Shown in pieces: positions 1 through 6,581 of a DNA stretch of 8,625 nt. Numbering within the stretch: position 1 is the stretch's first letter; the number at the start of each line of letters is the position of its first letter. The position numbers and the translations under genes were made by a program. The stretch covers positions 1 to 8,625 of the forward strand of contig JAITLF010000313.1 of the NCBI GenBank assembly GCA_031278025.1, given 5' to 3'. Source of the stretch: Treponema sp. GTDB lineage: Bacteria > Spirochaetota > Spirochaetia > Treponematales > Breznakiellaceae. The notes under the pieces are model-generated. The model had not been told where the DNA came from. It did not search any database and saw only the letters and a program-made list of their open reading frames with translations.

Positions 1-19
1 GTAACATTATAATATACCG

Positions 20-688
20 ATGAACGTTTCGCCTTTACTGATCTCCATCAGAACCGCGTCGGCGGCGATCGTGGTGACTTTTTTCCTGGGACTTCTCGCG
101 GCCAGGTTTGTGGCGGGGATCCGCCGCGGATCGGTCAAGATGATCCTCGACGGGATTCTCACCCTGCCCCTGGTGCTGCCCCCGACGGTGGCGGGCTTCT
201 TTTTGCTCTACATCTTCGGGGTGCGGGGGCCGGTGGGCCGGTTCTTCCTGGAATTTTTCGCGGTGAAGATCGCCTTTTCCTGGGGGGCGACGGTACTCGC
301 CGCGGTTGCCATCTCGTTTCCGCTGATGTACCGCTCGGCCCGGGGCGCCTTGGAACAGGTGGACCGAAACCTCATTTACGCGGGGCGTACACTGGGCATG
401 GGCGAATGGGCGATCTTCTGGAAAGTGAGCCTCCCCTCGGCCCTGCCCGGGGTAGCCTCGGGCGGCGTCCTGGCCTTTGCACGGGGCCTGGGCGAGTTCG
501 GCGCCACGGCGATGATCGCCGGGAATATCGCGGGCAAAACCCGGACCCTGCCCCTTGCCATTTATTCGGCTGTGGCCGGCGGCGATATGGAAACGGCCTG
601 GGGCTACGTGACCGTAATCGTCCTCTTTTCGTTCATCGTTGTGGCGCTGATGAACTGGTTTACCGCGCAGGAAAGCGGAAAAAGGTAG
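20..688 (+). CDS. modB: Molybdate ABC transporter permease ModB
   Basis: Integral membrane subunit of the molybdate (possibly tungstate) importer; it forms the channel through the inner membrane and is driven by ModC. The 222-residue protein has the normal ModB length and about five to six hydrophobic segments. The family signature LPLVLPP lies at residues 49-55, followed by the AFSW and SFPLMYRSAR segments (85-108). The cytoplasmic EAA coupling loop that docks on the ATPase spans about residues 120-155, including AGRTLGMG, LPSALPG and LAFARGLGEFGAT. These motifs separate ModB from generic sulfate or phosphate permeases. The ATG at 20 gives a normal N-terminus, but no Shine-Dalgarno is visible in the 19 bases before it, so expression may be coupled to a gene upstream of the window, presumably modA. 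modC follows after 10 bases, so they are almost certainly one operon. Confidence 0.95.
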   Translation: MNVSPLLISIRTASAAIVVTFFLGLLAARFVAGIRRGSVKMILDGILTLPLVLPPTVAGFFLLYIFGVRGPVGRFFLEFFAVKIAFSWGATVLAAVAISFPLMYRSARGALEQVDRNLIYAGRTLGMGEWAIFWKVSLPSALPGVASGGVLAFARGLGEFGATAMIAGNIAGKTRTLPLAIYSAVAGGDMETAWGYVTVIVLFSFIVVALMNWFTAQESGKR

Positions 689-698
689 CGGGATTGGT

Positions 699-1808
699 AT
701 GAGTCTTAAAGTTGCCATCCGAAAGCGCCTGTCACGGACCTTTACGCTGGAAACCGAATTTGAAACCCACGACGATTTTCCGGGAAGCGGTTCTTTCGGG
801 GATGGGGTGAAGGCAACGGCGGACAGGCCGCCTCAATGTCTGGGCATCCTGGGCGCGTCCGGGTCCGGCAAGAGTATGACCCTCAAGTGCGTCGCGGGGA
901 TTGAAAGGCCCGACGAGGGGCGCATCGAATTGAACGGCAGGGTGCTTTTCGATTCGGCGAAAAAGATCAACCTTAGGCCGCAGAAACGGCGGGTGGGCTA
1001 CCTGTTTCAAAACTACGCGCTCTTTCCCCGCAGCCGGGTTTTGGAGAATATTACGATGGGCCTTCCCCTGCCCAAAGAGGAAAGGAAACGCAGGGGGCGC
1101 GAGTGGATCGCCCGTTTCGGTTTAAGCGGCTTTGAGGACCGCTACCCCGCCCAGCTTTCGGGCGGACAGCAGCAGCGGACGGCCCTGGCGCGTATGTTGA
1201 TCCGGGAGCCCGAGCTGATACTTCTTGACGAGCCATTTTCCGCCCTGGACTCCGCGCTCAGGGAACAGATGCAGCTTTACCTGGCGGGATTACTCGCCCT
1301 TCGTTCCGACGTGATACTGGTTACCCACAGCAGGGATGAGGCGTACAAGCTCTGCGCCGAAGTCCTTGTGCTGGAAGATGGCCGCATTTTGGGCAGGGGG
1401 AAAACCCGGGAACTTTTCAAAAACCCCGGTTCTGTCGGCATAGCCCGGCTGACCGGCTGCAAGAATATTTCCCCGGTTAAAAGAACCGGCGAATACGGGA
1501 TCGAGGCCCTTGACTGGGGCTTTAGCCTGCGTACTGTCCTGCCGGTGAGCCCTGACATTACCCATGTGGGAATCCGCGCCCACGACTTTTGCCCGGATCT
1601 GTCCATGTCCGCGGTAAACCGGATCAGGGTAAAGCTTACGCGCCGCCTTGAGGAGCCTTTCGAGGAAGTGGCGCTGTTTACCAACGCGGACGCGAAAAGC
1701 CCGGAGGAACGGGGGGAACTCTGGTGGAAATTCAGCAAATACTCAAAAACCGCCGTCCCGGAATACCTCGTTATTCCCCCGGAAAGCCTGCTCCTGCTTC
1801 GCGGATAG
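699..1808 (+). CDS. modC: Molybdate ABC transporter ATP-binding protein ModC
   Basis: Cytoplasmic ATPase that powers ModB-mediated molybdate uptake. All ABC motifs are present in order: Walker A GASGSGKS (residues 52-59), Q-loop [10 protein letters not shown] with Q104, signature LSGGQQQR (153-160), Walker B ELILLDEP (172-179) with the catalytic glutamate E178, and the switch histidine in VTHSRDEA (H210). The C-terminal part (about 250-369), with TGCKNIS and GIRAHDF, resembles the regulatory/TOBE-like tail of the ModC type found in clostridia and spirochaetes rather than the classic E. coli MOP domain; that subtype call is from recalled family knowledge. The N-terminus [10 protein letters not shown] fits the family start although the Shine-Dalgarno is weak (GGGAT at 690-694). 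A 20-odd-residue loop rich in Gly and Asp (about 24-45) lies between the first strands and Walker A. The gene sits 10 bases behind modB. Confidence 0.94.
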   Translation: MSLKVAIRKRLSRTFTLETEFETHDDFPGSGSFGDGVKATADRPPQCLGILGASGSGKSMTLKCVAGIERPDEGRIELNGRVLFDSAKKINLRPQKRRVGYLFQNYALFPRSRVLENITMGLPLPKEERKRRGREWIARFGLSGFEDRYPAQLSGGQQQRTALARMLIREPELILLDEPFSALDSALREQMQLYLAGLLALRSDVILVTHSRDEAYKLCAEVLVLEDGRILGRGKTRELFKNPGSVGIARLTGCKNISPVKRTGEYGIEALDWGFSLRTVLPVSPDITHVGIRAHDFCPDLSMSAVNRIRVKLTRRLEEPFEEVALFTNADAKSPEERGELWWKFSKYSKTAVPEYLVIPPESLLLLRG

Positions 1809-1841
1809 TTTTCCTATGCGTTTATTTTGTGCAAGCTCATG

Positions 1842-1870
1842 TTGACTGTGTATGCGATGCGCAGTAGTAT
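1842..1870 (+). promoter_or_regulatory. Candidate sigma-70-type promoter for hisF
   Basis: TTGACT (1842-1847, five of six matches to TTGACA) is separated by exactly 17 bases from TAGTAT (1865-1870, four of six matches to TATAAT). Transcription would start near 1877 and leave a leader of about 75 nt before hisF. The leader can fold a short hairpin (CGCTG-GGG-CAGCG, 1906-1918). No terminator is visible after modC, so readthrough from the mod genes is also possible. Confidence 0.5.
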
Positions 1871-1940
1871 TAACCGGATAAATATTCCGCGAAAATCGTC
1901 TGCCACGCTGGGGCAGCGCAATAATCGTTATTCCTTTAAT

Positions 1941-1945
1941 GGGAG
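1941..1945 (+). promoter_or_regulatory. Ribosome binding site that decides the hisF start
   Basis: GGGAG lies directly against a first in-frame ATG at 1946 (no spacer) but six bases before a second in-frame ATG at 1952. Normal spacing therefore favours 1952, and the resulting numbering puts both catalytic aspartates of HisF at their textbook positions (11 and 130). Confidence 0.7.
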
Positions 1946-1951
1946 ATGCTC

Positions 1952-2746
1952 ATGCAGGCAAAACGGATAATTCCCTGTCTCGATGTTGATGACGGCCGGG
2001 TTGTAAAAGGCATAAAGTTTAAGGGGATCAAGGATGCCGGGGACCCGGTGGAACTGGCCCGCCGTTACAACGAGGAGGGAGCCGACGAACTTACTTTTCT
2101 TGACATAGGGGCTTCCTATAAAAGCCGGGCAACTTTGCTCGACGTGGTGCGCCGTGTCGCGAAGGAAGTTTTTATACCACTCTGTGTGGGCGGCGGAATA
2201 CGTACCGTGGAAGATATGCGGGACGCCATGAACGCCGGGGCCGACAAGGTTTCTGTCTGTACCGCGGCCCTGAAAAATCCGCGGTTGCTTGCGGATATGG
2301 CAAGGGCCTATGGCAGGCAATGCGTGGTTCTTTCGATCGACGCAAAAAGAGTTGGCGCAAAAAGGGGTTCCGGCGGCGGGGCGCGGGAAGGGGAACCCCG
2401 GTGGAACGCCTATTCGCACGGCGGCCGTGAAGATACGGGAATTGACGCGGTTGAATGGGCGGTACGGGCCGTGGAACTTGGCGCCGGAGAAATACTGCTC
2501 AATTCGATTGACGCCGATGGAACCGGTGCGGGTTACGACACGGAACTTACGAGGCGTATTCTGGAAGCGACGCCGGTGCCGGTGATCGCATCCGGGGGAG
2601 CCGGGAACATGGAACAGATAGCGGGAGTGCTGCTGGAAAGCGGGGCGGACGCGTCGCTGGTGGCGTCCATGCTTCACTTCGGCACGGCCACCATCCCTGA
2701 GATCAAAAGATTCATCGAAGCTAAGGGAGTGTGCGTCAGGTGGTAA
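1952..2746 (+). CDS. hisF: Imidazole glycerol phosphate synthase subunit HisF
   Basis: Cyclase subunit of IGP synthase in histidine biosynthesis. It uses ammonia delivered by the glutaminase HisH to convert PRFAR into imidazole glycerol phosphate and AICAR. The protein is a (beta/alpha)8 barrel. The N-terminal signature AKRIIPCLDVDDGRVVKG carries catalytic D11, and VVLSIDAKRV carries catalytic D130. Phosphate-binding motifs VGGGIRTVEDM (about 79-89) and VIASGGAGNMEQI near the C-terminus are intact, as is the LGAGEILLNSIDADGTGAGYD segment. Starting at 1952 rather than 1946 gives 264 residues. This is about a dozen longer than typical HisF because of a Gly/Lys/Arg-rich insertion after D130 (see findings). 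No hisH or other his gene is adjacent, so the histidine genes are scattered in this genome. The gene converges on the kinase-like gene ending at 2901. Confidence 0.96.
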   Translation: MQAKRIIPCLDVDDGRVVKGIKFKGIKDAGDPVELARRYNEEGADELTFLDIGASYKSRATLLDVVRRVAKEVFIPLCVGGGIRTVEDMRDAMNAGADKVSVCTAALKNPRLLADMARAYGRQCVVLSIDAKRVGAKRGSGGGAREGEPRWNAYSHGGREDTGIDAVEWAVRAVELGAGEILLNSIDADGTGAGYDTELTRRILEATPVPVIASGGAGNMEQIAGVLLESGADASLVASMLHFGTATIPEIKRFIEAKGVCVRW

Positions 2747-2757
2747 GTTCAGGCAGC

Positions 2758-2784
2758 GGCGGCAGACCCGGGCAGCCTGCCGTC
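2758..2784 (+). terminator. Hairpin after hisF, possible weak terminator
   Basis: Twelve bases past the hisF stop, GGCGGCAG (2758-2765) pairs with CTGCCGTC (2777-2784), eight pairs with one G-U, around an 11-nt loop. What follows is CTTATAAAAAA (2784-2794) and not a proper run of T, so intrinsic termination would be weak. Its position between convergent genes supports some 3'-end role. Confidence 0.35.
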
Positions 2785-2809
2785 TTATAAAAAAGCGCCT
2801 GACAGACTT

Positions 2810-2888
2810 GTAACTATTTGGTCGTAGCGCGATTTGAGAACTTTTCTTGTTCTCTAATGCTTTACCCCCCTAGGCGACTGAATGTTAC
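2810..2888. repeat. 79-bp element with imperfect terminal inverted repeats (element A)
   Basis: The left end GTAACTATTTGGTCG (2810-2824) is an inverted copy of the right end CGACTGAATGTTAC (2875-2888), differing by one missing base and two substitutions. Beyond the repeats the two ends differ: the left continues GTAGCGCGATTT, the right (read inwards) continues CCTAGGGG. Both end types recur in reversed order at 6251-6689 (element B), so this is a dispersed repeat and not a chance palindrome. The inside holds a smaller hairpin, GAGAAC-7 nt-GTTCTC (2836-2854). No obvious target duplication flanks it. It is too small to code for anything and is probably a non-autonomous, MITE-like unit. Confidence 0.7.
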
Positions 2889-2900
2889 GTTTTCCTTACA

Positions 2901-4559
2901 CTAATACTTAAACTCGCTACCGCCGATAAATTCGCGGAGTATGCTCTGGCCGGGAACAAGCTGCGGGGAGATTGGGGCAAAGTACTCCAGGAAGGAGAGC
3001 AGCCGGAAGGCTTCGGCGTATTCGGCCTCGTTGGGTTTTACCGAGCGGAGCAGGGGTTCGGCGTAGAATTTAAGGACCGCGATTTCGTAGTCCAGGGCCG
3101 AGTTAAAGACCGCGTCGGCGCTGTCCTGGAAGCTGAAGATGTGTTTCCACGCTCCCCGCTGAACACTGGGCCACTGTTGGATGGTCCAGGATGCGCCGGC
3201 GCCGCGGAACTGGCTGTCCCGGACCATGCGCCGCAGAAGTCGGTTGTCGCCGGCGGGAATTCTGTTGCATCCGTCCAGGTTAAGCTGGGTAAGGGCGGAC
3301 ACGTAGAGTTTAAACTTGACGCCGCGGTCGAGTTCTCCGGTGAGTCTGTCGTTAAGGCCGTGGATGCCTTCCAGGATGAGCATGGAGCGGCGCTCCATGC
3401 GTATCTTGCGCCCGCCCGATTCCCGGCGAAGGCCAGTCTTGAAGTCGTATACCGGCAGAGTCACTTCCTCGCCGTTAAAAAGGGAGAGAAGCTGCCGATT
3501 CAGATACGGGACATCCAGGGCTTCGAGGCATTCGTAGTCCGGCCGGCCGTTTTCGTCCAGGGGAGTTTGGGAACTGTCCGCATAATAGTCGTCAAGGCTT
3601 ACGGCGATAGGCTTTATTCCCATTACCATTAGATCGATGGAGAGCCGCTTTGCCGTGGTAGTTTTCCCCGAACTGGAGGGACCGGCAAGAAGTATGACCT
3701 TAATATCATCTCTGCGCTGGTAGATACGGTCGGCTATCTCATTCAGTTTTTTCCCCTGAAAAGCCTCGGCAATGCGGATAAAATCCTGGATGGTTTTTTC
3801 CGTGACCATGCGGTTAAGTTCTCCCGCCGATCTAAGGCCGACGATGCGGCCCCATTTCTTGTACTCCCGGTAAACCGAAAAGAGACTGGGCTTATCCTTA
3901 AACGGTTCGATAATTCCCCTTCCGTGTTCAGGGAAACGCAGCAGTATTCCCTGTTCGTAGGCCATAAGATCAAAAGAGGAAAGAATGCCGGTGTTCGGTA
4001 CAAGCGGATCAATGTAGAGATTCGTATAACCGTGACAGACATTCACCTGTACGGCGGTCTCGTTCCGCCTTTCAAGGAGGAGCAGGGTATCCGTCCGCCC
4101 GCTTTTTTCGAATAAGTCCGCCGCTTCGACAAAGGACAGGTACTCCGCCGTGATGGGGTGATTCTCCCCGACAAGGGAAAACATTTTTTTCCTGAGCGCG
4201 CCGATCTCAGCTTCCAGGAGGGTCTTTCCGTCTTCAAAGCTGTAGTAGTAGCCGCGGCCCAGGGAATGGCCGATAACGAGTTTACGGTTCGGGAAAATTT
4301 CCCGGGCGGCGGCGGAGAGGAGGAAGGCAAGGGAGCGGCGGTAGATTTCTATCCCGGCGGGGGAATCGATGGTTACCGGTTCCAGCGGGGCGTTAATTTC
4401 AAGCCGGCCGGAAAGCGGGAGAATCCTGTTGCTCACCTTTACCGCCGCCAAAGGGCTCTCCAACACGCCGAAGTTTTCGGCCAATGTATCAATAACGGTT
4501 CCCCGTTTAACATTAATCTTCTTCCCTCCGGGGAATGTTGCCGTTACCGTATCACCCAT
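2901..4559 (-). CDS. TGS-domain uridine kinase-like (P-loop kinase) protein
   Basis: A 552-residue fusion. Residues 1 to about 65 (VTATFPGGKKINVKRGT...) form a TGS domain as found at the N-terminus of threonyl-tRNA synthetase. Residues about 66-220 resemble the next ThrRS domain (second additional domain), for example IGHSLGRGYYYSFEDG (96-111) and VCHGYTNLY (174-182). The C-terminal half is a uridine kinase/phosphoribulokinase-type P-loop kinase: Walker A GPSSSGKTTTAKRL (293-306), SLDDYYAD (321-328) and the LEGIHGLN segment (396-403). No aminoacylation core is present, so it is not a synthetase. The family is often annotated as uridine kinase in spirochaetes, Thermotoga and Firmicutes; the true substrate is uncertain. 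A strong Shine-Dalgarno GAGGAGG (4566-4572) lies six bases before the ATG. The gene lies 133 bases downstream of pncB on the same strand and may be cotranscribed with it. Overall family is sure; nucleoside as substrate is inference. Confidence 0.88.
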   Translation of the reverse strand: MGDTVTATFPGGKKINVKRGTVIDTLAENFGVLESPLAAVKVSNRILPLSGRLEINAPLEPVTIDSPAGIEIYRRSLAFLLSAAAREIFPNRKLVIGHSLGRGYYYSFEDGKTLLEAEIGALRKKMFSLVGENHPITAEYLSFVEAADLFEKSGRTDTLLLLERRNETAVQVNVCHGYTNLYIDPLVPNTGILSSFDLMAYEQGILLRFPEHGRGIIEPFKDKPSLFSVYREYKKWGRIVGLRSAGELNRMVTEKTIQDFIRIAEAFQGKKLNEIADRIYQRRDDIKVILLAGPSSSGKTTTAKRLSIDLMVMGIKPIAVSLDDYYADSSQTPLDENGRPDYECLEALDVPYLNRQLLSLFNGEEVTLPVYDFKTGLRRESGGRKIRMERRSMLILEGIHGLNDRLTGELDRGVKFKLYVSALTQLNLDGCNRIPAGDNRLLRRMVRDSQFRGAGASWTIQQWPSVQRGAWKHIFSFQDSADAVFNSALDYEIAVLKFYAEPLLRSVKPNEAEYAEAFRLLSFLEYFAPISPQLVPGQSILREFIGGSEFKY

Positions 4560-4589
4560 AATTTGCCTCCTCTTTTTTGCGGGGGGGTA

Positions 4590-4671
4590 GGCCGGGACCT
4601 TGGCCCGGCCGCAGGGGGGCCGGACAGGACCTGCACCCGCCTGCCGCCGTCTGTCCGGTAACAGGCCCCCC
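4590..4671. repeat. GC-rich inverted repeats in the pncB/kinase spacer
   Basis: The 133-bp gap holds two strong dyads. GGCCGGG (4590-4596) pairs perfectly with CCCGGCC (4604-4610). GGGGGGCC plus GGACAG (4614-4627) pairs with CTGTCC (4651-4656) and GGCCCCCC (4664-4671), giving 14 pairs interrupted on one side by seven unpaired bases. On the minus strand no T-run follows either stem, so these are not standard terminators. They would form a tightly folded leader in front of the kinase-like gene's ribosome binding site or protect the 3' end of pncB mRNA. Confidence 0.6.
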
Positions 4672-4692
4672 TTCTAAATAACTATCCATACT

Positions 4693-6129
4693 TTACAGGT
4701 CCCCCAAATAATTCTTGATCAATTCAAGCTTAAGCGTTCTAAGGCGTCCGGTGACCGACACCTTGTAGATATGGGGGTTGAGAATACGTTTGTAGCTGTC
4801 GTCAAAGATATCAAGATCGCTTTTAACCAGTTTTCGTATTTCCTCGAGCGACGGATGGGGTATAAGCTGTTCGCCGTTTTGCAGTCTCAGGCGCAGCAGC
4901 TGTTCCGCCCTTCCTTCCAGGGTGTGGTAGAAATGCCGGTAATCCGCCGAGGGATGCCAAAAAGCCTGGCGGGTATTTTTTTCAAACGTTTCACCGTCCA
5001 GGGCCAGAACATCCGCGACGGCCAAACCGTTGGCATCGTAGATGCGCCACACCTGCTTCAATCCGGGCGTAGTAGTCTTTTCCGGATTGTCGGAGAATTT
5101 AATCGCCGGAACGAGATTCCCCGCGTCGTCCTCCTTCGCCGCCAGCTTGTACACCCCGGCAAAGGCCGCGTCATCCCCGCCGGTAACCATCCGGGTCCCC
5201 ACGCCCCAACTGTTGACAGGCGCCCCCGCATCGGTAAGGGTCTGGATGATCCATTCGTCCAGATCATTGGAAACGGCGATTGTGGCGTCTTTTAGCCCCG
5301 CGTCATCCAGCATTTTCCGTACCTGCACGGAAAGGTAATGGATATCCCCTGAATCAAGACGCACTCCGAATTTTTTCCCCTGAGCGGCAAGTTTCTTTCC
5401 GGATTTTATGGCGCTATGGATTCCGCTTTTTAGCGTATCGTAAGTATCGATGAGGAAGATCGTCCTGTCAGGGTAGAGTTCCGCATAGGCGTCGAAGGCG
5501 TCCTCTTCGCCGGGGAAGGCCATCACCCAGGAGTGGGCCATGGTACCCAGCGCCGGAATGCCGTAGGCCTTCCCCGCAAGCACATTACTGGTCCCGTTTG
5601 CCCCGCCGATAAAAGCCGCCCGCGAGGCGGACATGGCCCCGTCGAATCCCTGGGCGCGGCGCAGGCCGAACTCCATCACCATGCCCTTCCCGGCGGCAAG
5701 CCATACACGCGCGGTTTTGGTAGCGATAAGACTCTGAAAGTTAATGATGTTGAGAAGCATCCCTTCGAGTATCTGGCACTCGATGAGTCCCCCGTCGATG
5801 CGGACCAGGGGTTCATGGGGAAATACAATCCGGCCCTCGTCCATGGCGTAAAGGGAACCGGTAAAGCGGAATCCCTTCAGGTAGTCCAGGAAACCGTCTT
5901 CAAACATGTTGAGCGAGCGGAGATAATTGATGTCCTCCGCGGAAAATGAAAAGCGGCGTATCGTTTCGATCAGCGGCTCAAGCCCCGCGAATACGGAGAA
6001 ACCCCCGTTGAACGGCTGGCGGCGGAAAAACATTTCAAATATAGAGCGGCGATTCATCCCCTTCTTCCAGTAGCCCTGGGCCATGGTAAGGGAATAGAAA
6101 TCGGTAAACAGGGCGGATTGGTTTTCCAT
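4693..6129 (-). CDS. pncB: Nicotinate phosphoribosyltransferase
   Basis: Converts nicotinate and PRPP to nicotinate mononucleotide with ATP hydrolysis, the committed step of NAD salvage (Preiss-Handler pathway); cytoplasmic. The 478-residue length is typical of the long bacterial NAPRT form. The N-terminus has the family pattern ALFTDFYSLTMAQGYWKKG (6-24) and FRRQPFNGGFSVFAG (35-49). The core has EFGLRRAQG (153-161), the histidine expected to be phosphorylated in GTMAHSWVMAF (H199), RLDSGD (257-262) and NSWGVGTRMVTG (306-317) for phosphate/PRPP binding. The ATG is preceded by AAAGAGG (6135-6141 on the minus strand) at five bases. A weak promoter-like pair (TTCATT at 6170-6175 and TATTAT at 6147-6152, minus strand, 17 apart) lies just upstream but would start transcription almost at the ribosome binding site. 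The TGS/kinase-like gene follows downstream. Confidence 0.95.
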   Translation of the reverse strand: MENQSALFTDFYSLTMAQGYWKKGMNRRSIFEMFFRRQPFNGGFSVFAGLEPLIETIRRFSFSAEDINYLRSLNMFEDGFLDYLKGFRFTGSLYAMDEGRIVFPHEPLVRIDGGLIECQILEGMLLNIINFQSLIATKTARVWLAAGKGMVMEFGLRRAQGFDGAMSASRAAFIGGANGTSNVLAGKAYGIPALGTMAHSWVMAFPGEEDAFDAYAELYPDRTIFLIDTYDTLKSGIHSAIKSGKKLAAQGKKFGVRLDSGDIHYLSVQVRKMLDDAGLKDATIAVSNDLDEWIIQTLTDAGAPVNSWGVGTRMVTGGDDAAFAGVYKLAAKEDDAGNLVPAIKFSDNPEKTTTPGLKQVWRIYDANGLAVADVLALDGETFEKNTRQAFWHPSADYRHFYHTLEGRAEQLLRLRLQNGEQLIPHPSLEEIRKLVKSDLDIFDDSYKRILNPHIYKVSVTGRLRTLKLELIKNYLGDL

Positions 6130-6176
6130 AACAACCTCTTTAGTGAATAATAAATGATAAACGGCAAATAATGAAC

Positions 6177-6225
6177 TACCCCGCCAATTATGTGGTGGTA
6201 AAAAATCGCCCTGAAGGGCGGGGTA
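6177..6225. repeat. Inverted repeat TACCCCGCC / GGCGGGGTA upstream of pncB
   Basis: TACCCCGCC (6177-6185) is a perfect 9-base inverted match to GGCGGGGTA (6217-6225). Inside lie two smaller dyads: CCGCCA/TGGTGG (6181-6198) and CGCCCT/AGGGCG (6207-6220). The outer stem and the inner ones share bases, so they exclude each other. The shape is reminiscent of the subterminal hairpins at IS200/IS605-type ends, but no transposase is here. Confidence 0.6.
6200..6220 (-). terminator. Rho-independent terminator-like hairpin, minus strand
   Basis: Read on the minus strand, CGCCCTTCAGGGCG (6220-6207) forms a tight six-pair hairpin followed at once by ATTTTTT (6206-6200). That is a good intrinsic terminator form, located about 70 bases before the pncB start. 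It would stop transcripts coming leftwards out of the repeat region, or act in a pncB leader if the pncB promoter lies further upstream. Confidence 0.5.
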
Positions 6226-6326
6226 TTACACCCGCGCGTTCCAATAAAGCGTAACTATTTAGTCGCCTGCGGGATACCCGAGGTCGCACGCGAACCACGC
6301 CGCAGTGATGTGCGCGGGCCGGCAAG

Positions 6327-6490
6327 TGGGCTTTAGCCCGGAGGGGTTTACTTTGGGGTCTGACCCCGGTGGGAGACCTTTGGGGACAGACCCCCGCGCG
6401 TTTACTTTGGGGTCTGACCCTGGCCGGAGACCTTTGGGGACAGACCCCCCCTTAAGTAAACGCACATGGGCTTTAGTCCGGAGGGGTTTT
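6327..6490. repeat. Pair of 24-bp direct repeats bracketing the tandem array
   Basis: Positions 6327-6350 and 6467-6490 share TGGGCTTTAGYCCGGAGGGG followed by TTT, with 22 of 24 bases identical and a spacing of 140 bases. The first copy contains the dyad GGGC-TTTA-GCCC. The second runs into another, GGGGTT-TT-AACCCC (6483-6496). The array of GGGGTC palindromes lies exactly between the two copies. Confidence 0.7.
6346..6453. repeat. Two tandem 54-bp units of REP-like palindromes
   Basis: Units 6346-6399 and 6400-6453 both begin GTTTACTTTGGGGTCTGACCC and differ at only a few positions. Each holds the near-perfect palindrome GGGGTC-T-GACCCC (intact at 6355-6367) and then GGGGACAGACCCC (6382 on, 6436 on). 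An inverted GTAAAC (6456-6461) closes the array. GGGGTC/GACCCC palindromes of this sort are familiar as REP-like sequences linked to IS200-like REP-associated tyrosine transposases (RAYT) in other bacteria; that link is from memory. No RAYT gene is in this window. Confidence 0.75.
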
Positions 6491-6520
6491 AACCCCCAAT
6501 GAGCTGATTGGGTGCGAAAG

Positions 6521-6581
6521 GGCCTTAATGCCGCAACCAGGCGGGAACAGCTTCCCTGCCCCCTTTGTTAAGGCCAGGGAA
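6521..6581. repeat. Nested inverted repeats in the right half of element B
   Basis: GGCCTTAA (6521-6528) pairs perfectly with TTAAGGCC (6568-6575). TTCCCTG (6552-6558) pairs with CAGGGAA (6575-6581), and GGGAA-CAGC-TTCCC (6543-6556) gives a local hairpin. These alternatives overlap. A further imperfect dyad, TGGAATT-GCGCG-AATTTCCA, follows at about 6594-6613. Function unknown; typical of folded mobile-element DNA or a structured RNA. Confidence 0.5.

Noticed and set aside
1..19. TATAAT at 8-13 as a modB promoter, and GTAACATT at 1-8 as a third copy of the element A/B end
   Set aside because: The -10-like box is too close to the ATG to leave a leader and its -35 region lies outside the window. 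The match to the element end is only eight bases and lacks the GTCG part.
35..718. 227-codon minus-strand frame opposite modB
   Set aside because: It mirrors the GC-rich codons of a clear modB and its composition (His, Arg, Gly, Pro rich) is typical of antisense shadow.
1946..1951. HisF start two codons earlier at ATG 1946
   Set aside because: The GGGAG ribosome site would touch the start codon; starting at 1952 gives proper spacing and places the catalytic aspartates at 11 and 130.
1928..2677. 249-codon minus-strand frame opposite hisF
   Set aside because: hisF is certain from catalytic residues and motifs; the opposite frame has no family resemblance.
6177..6225. NAD-sensing riboswitch with terminator/antiterminator upstream of pncB
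   Set aside because: The competing strand lies downstream of the T-run, so it cannot prevent termination in the normal way, and no known NAD riboswitch core is recognisable.
6346..6453. Possible CRISPR array
   Set aside because: Only two units, directly abutting with no unique spacers, internally palindromic, and no cas genes.
6305..6502. 65-codon plus-strand frame with repeated LGSDPG/PLGTDP segments, and a matching minus-strand frame at 6259-6465
   Set aside because: Both are translations of the 54-bp tandem palindrome array. The peptide repeats follow from the DNA repeat (54 is a multiple of three), and there is no proper ribosome site or family.
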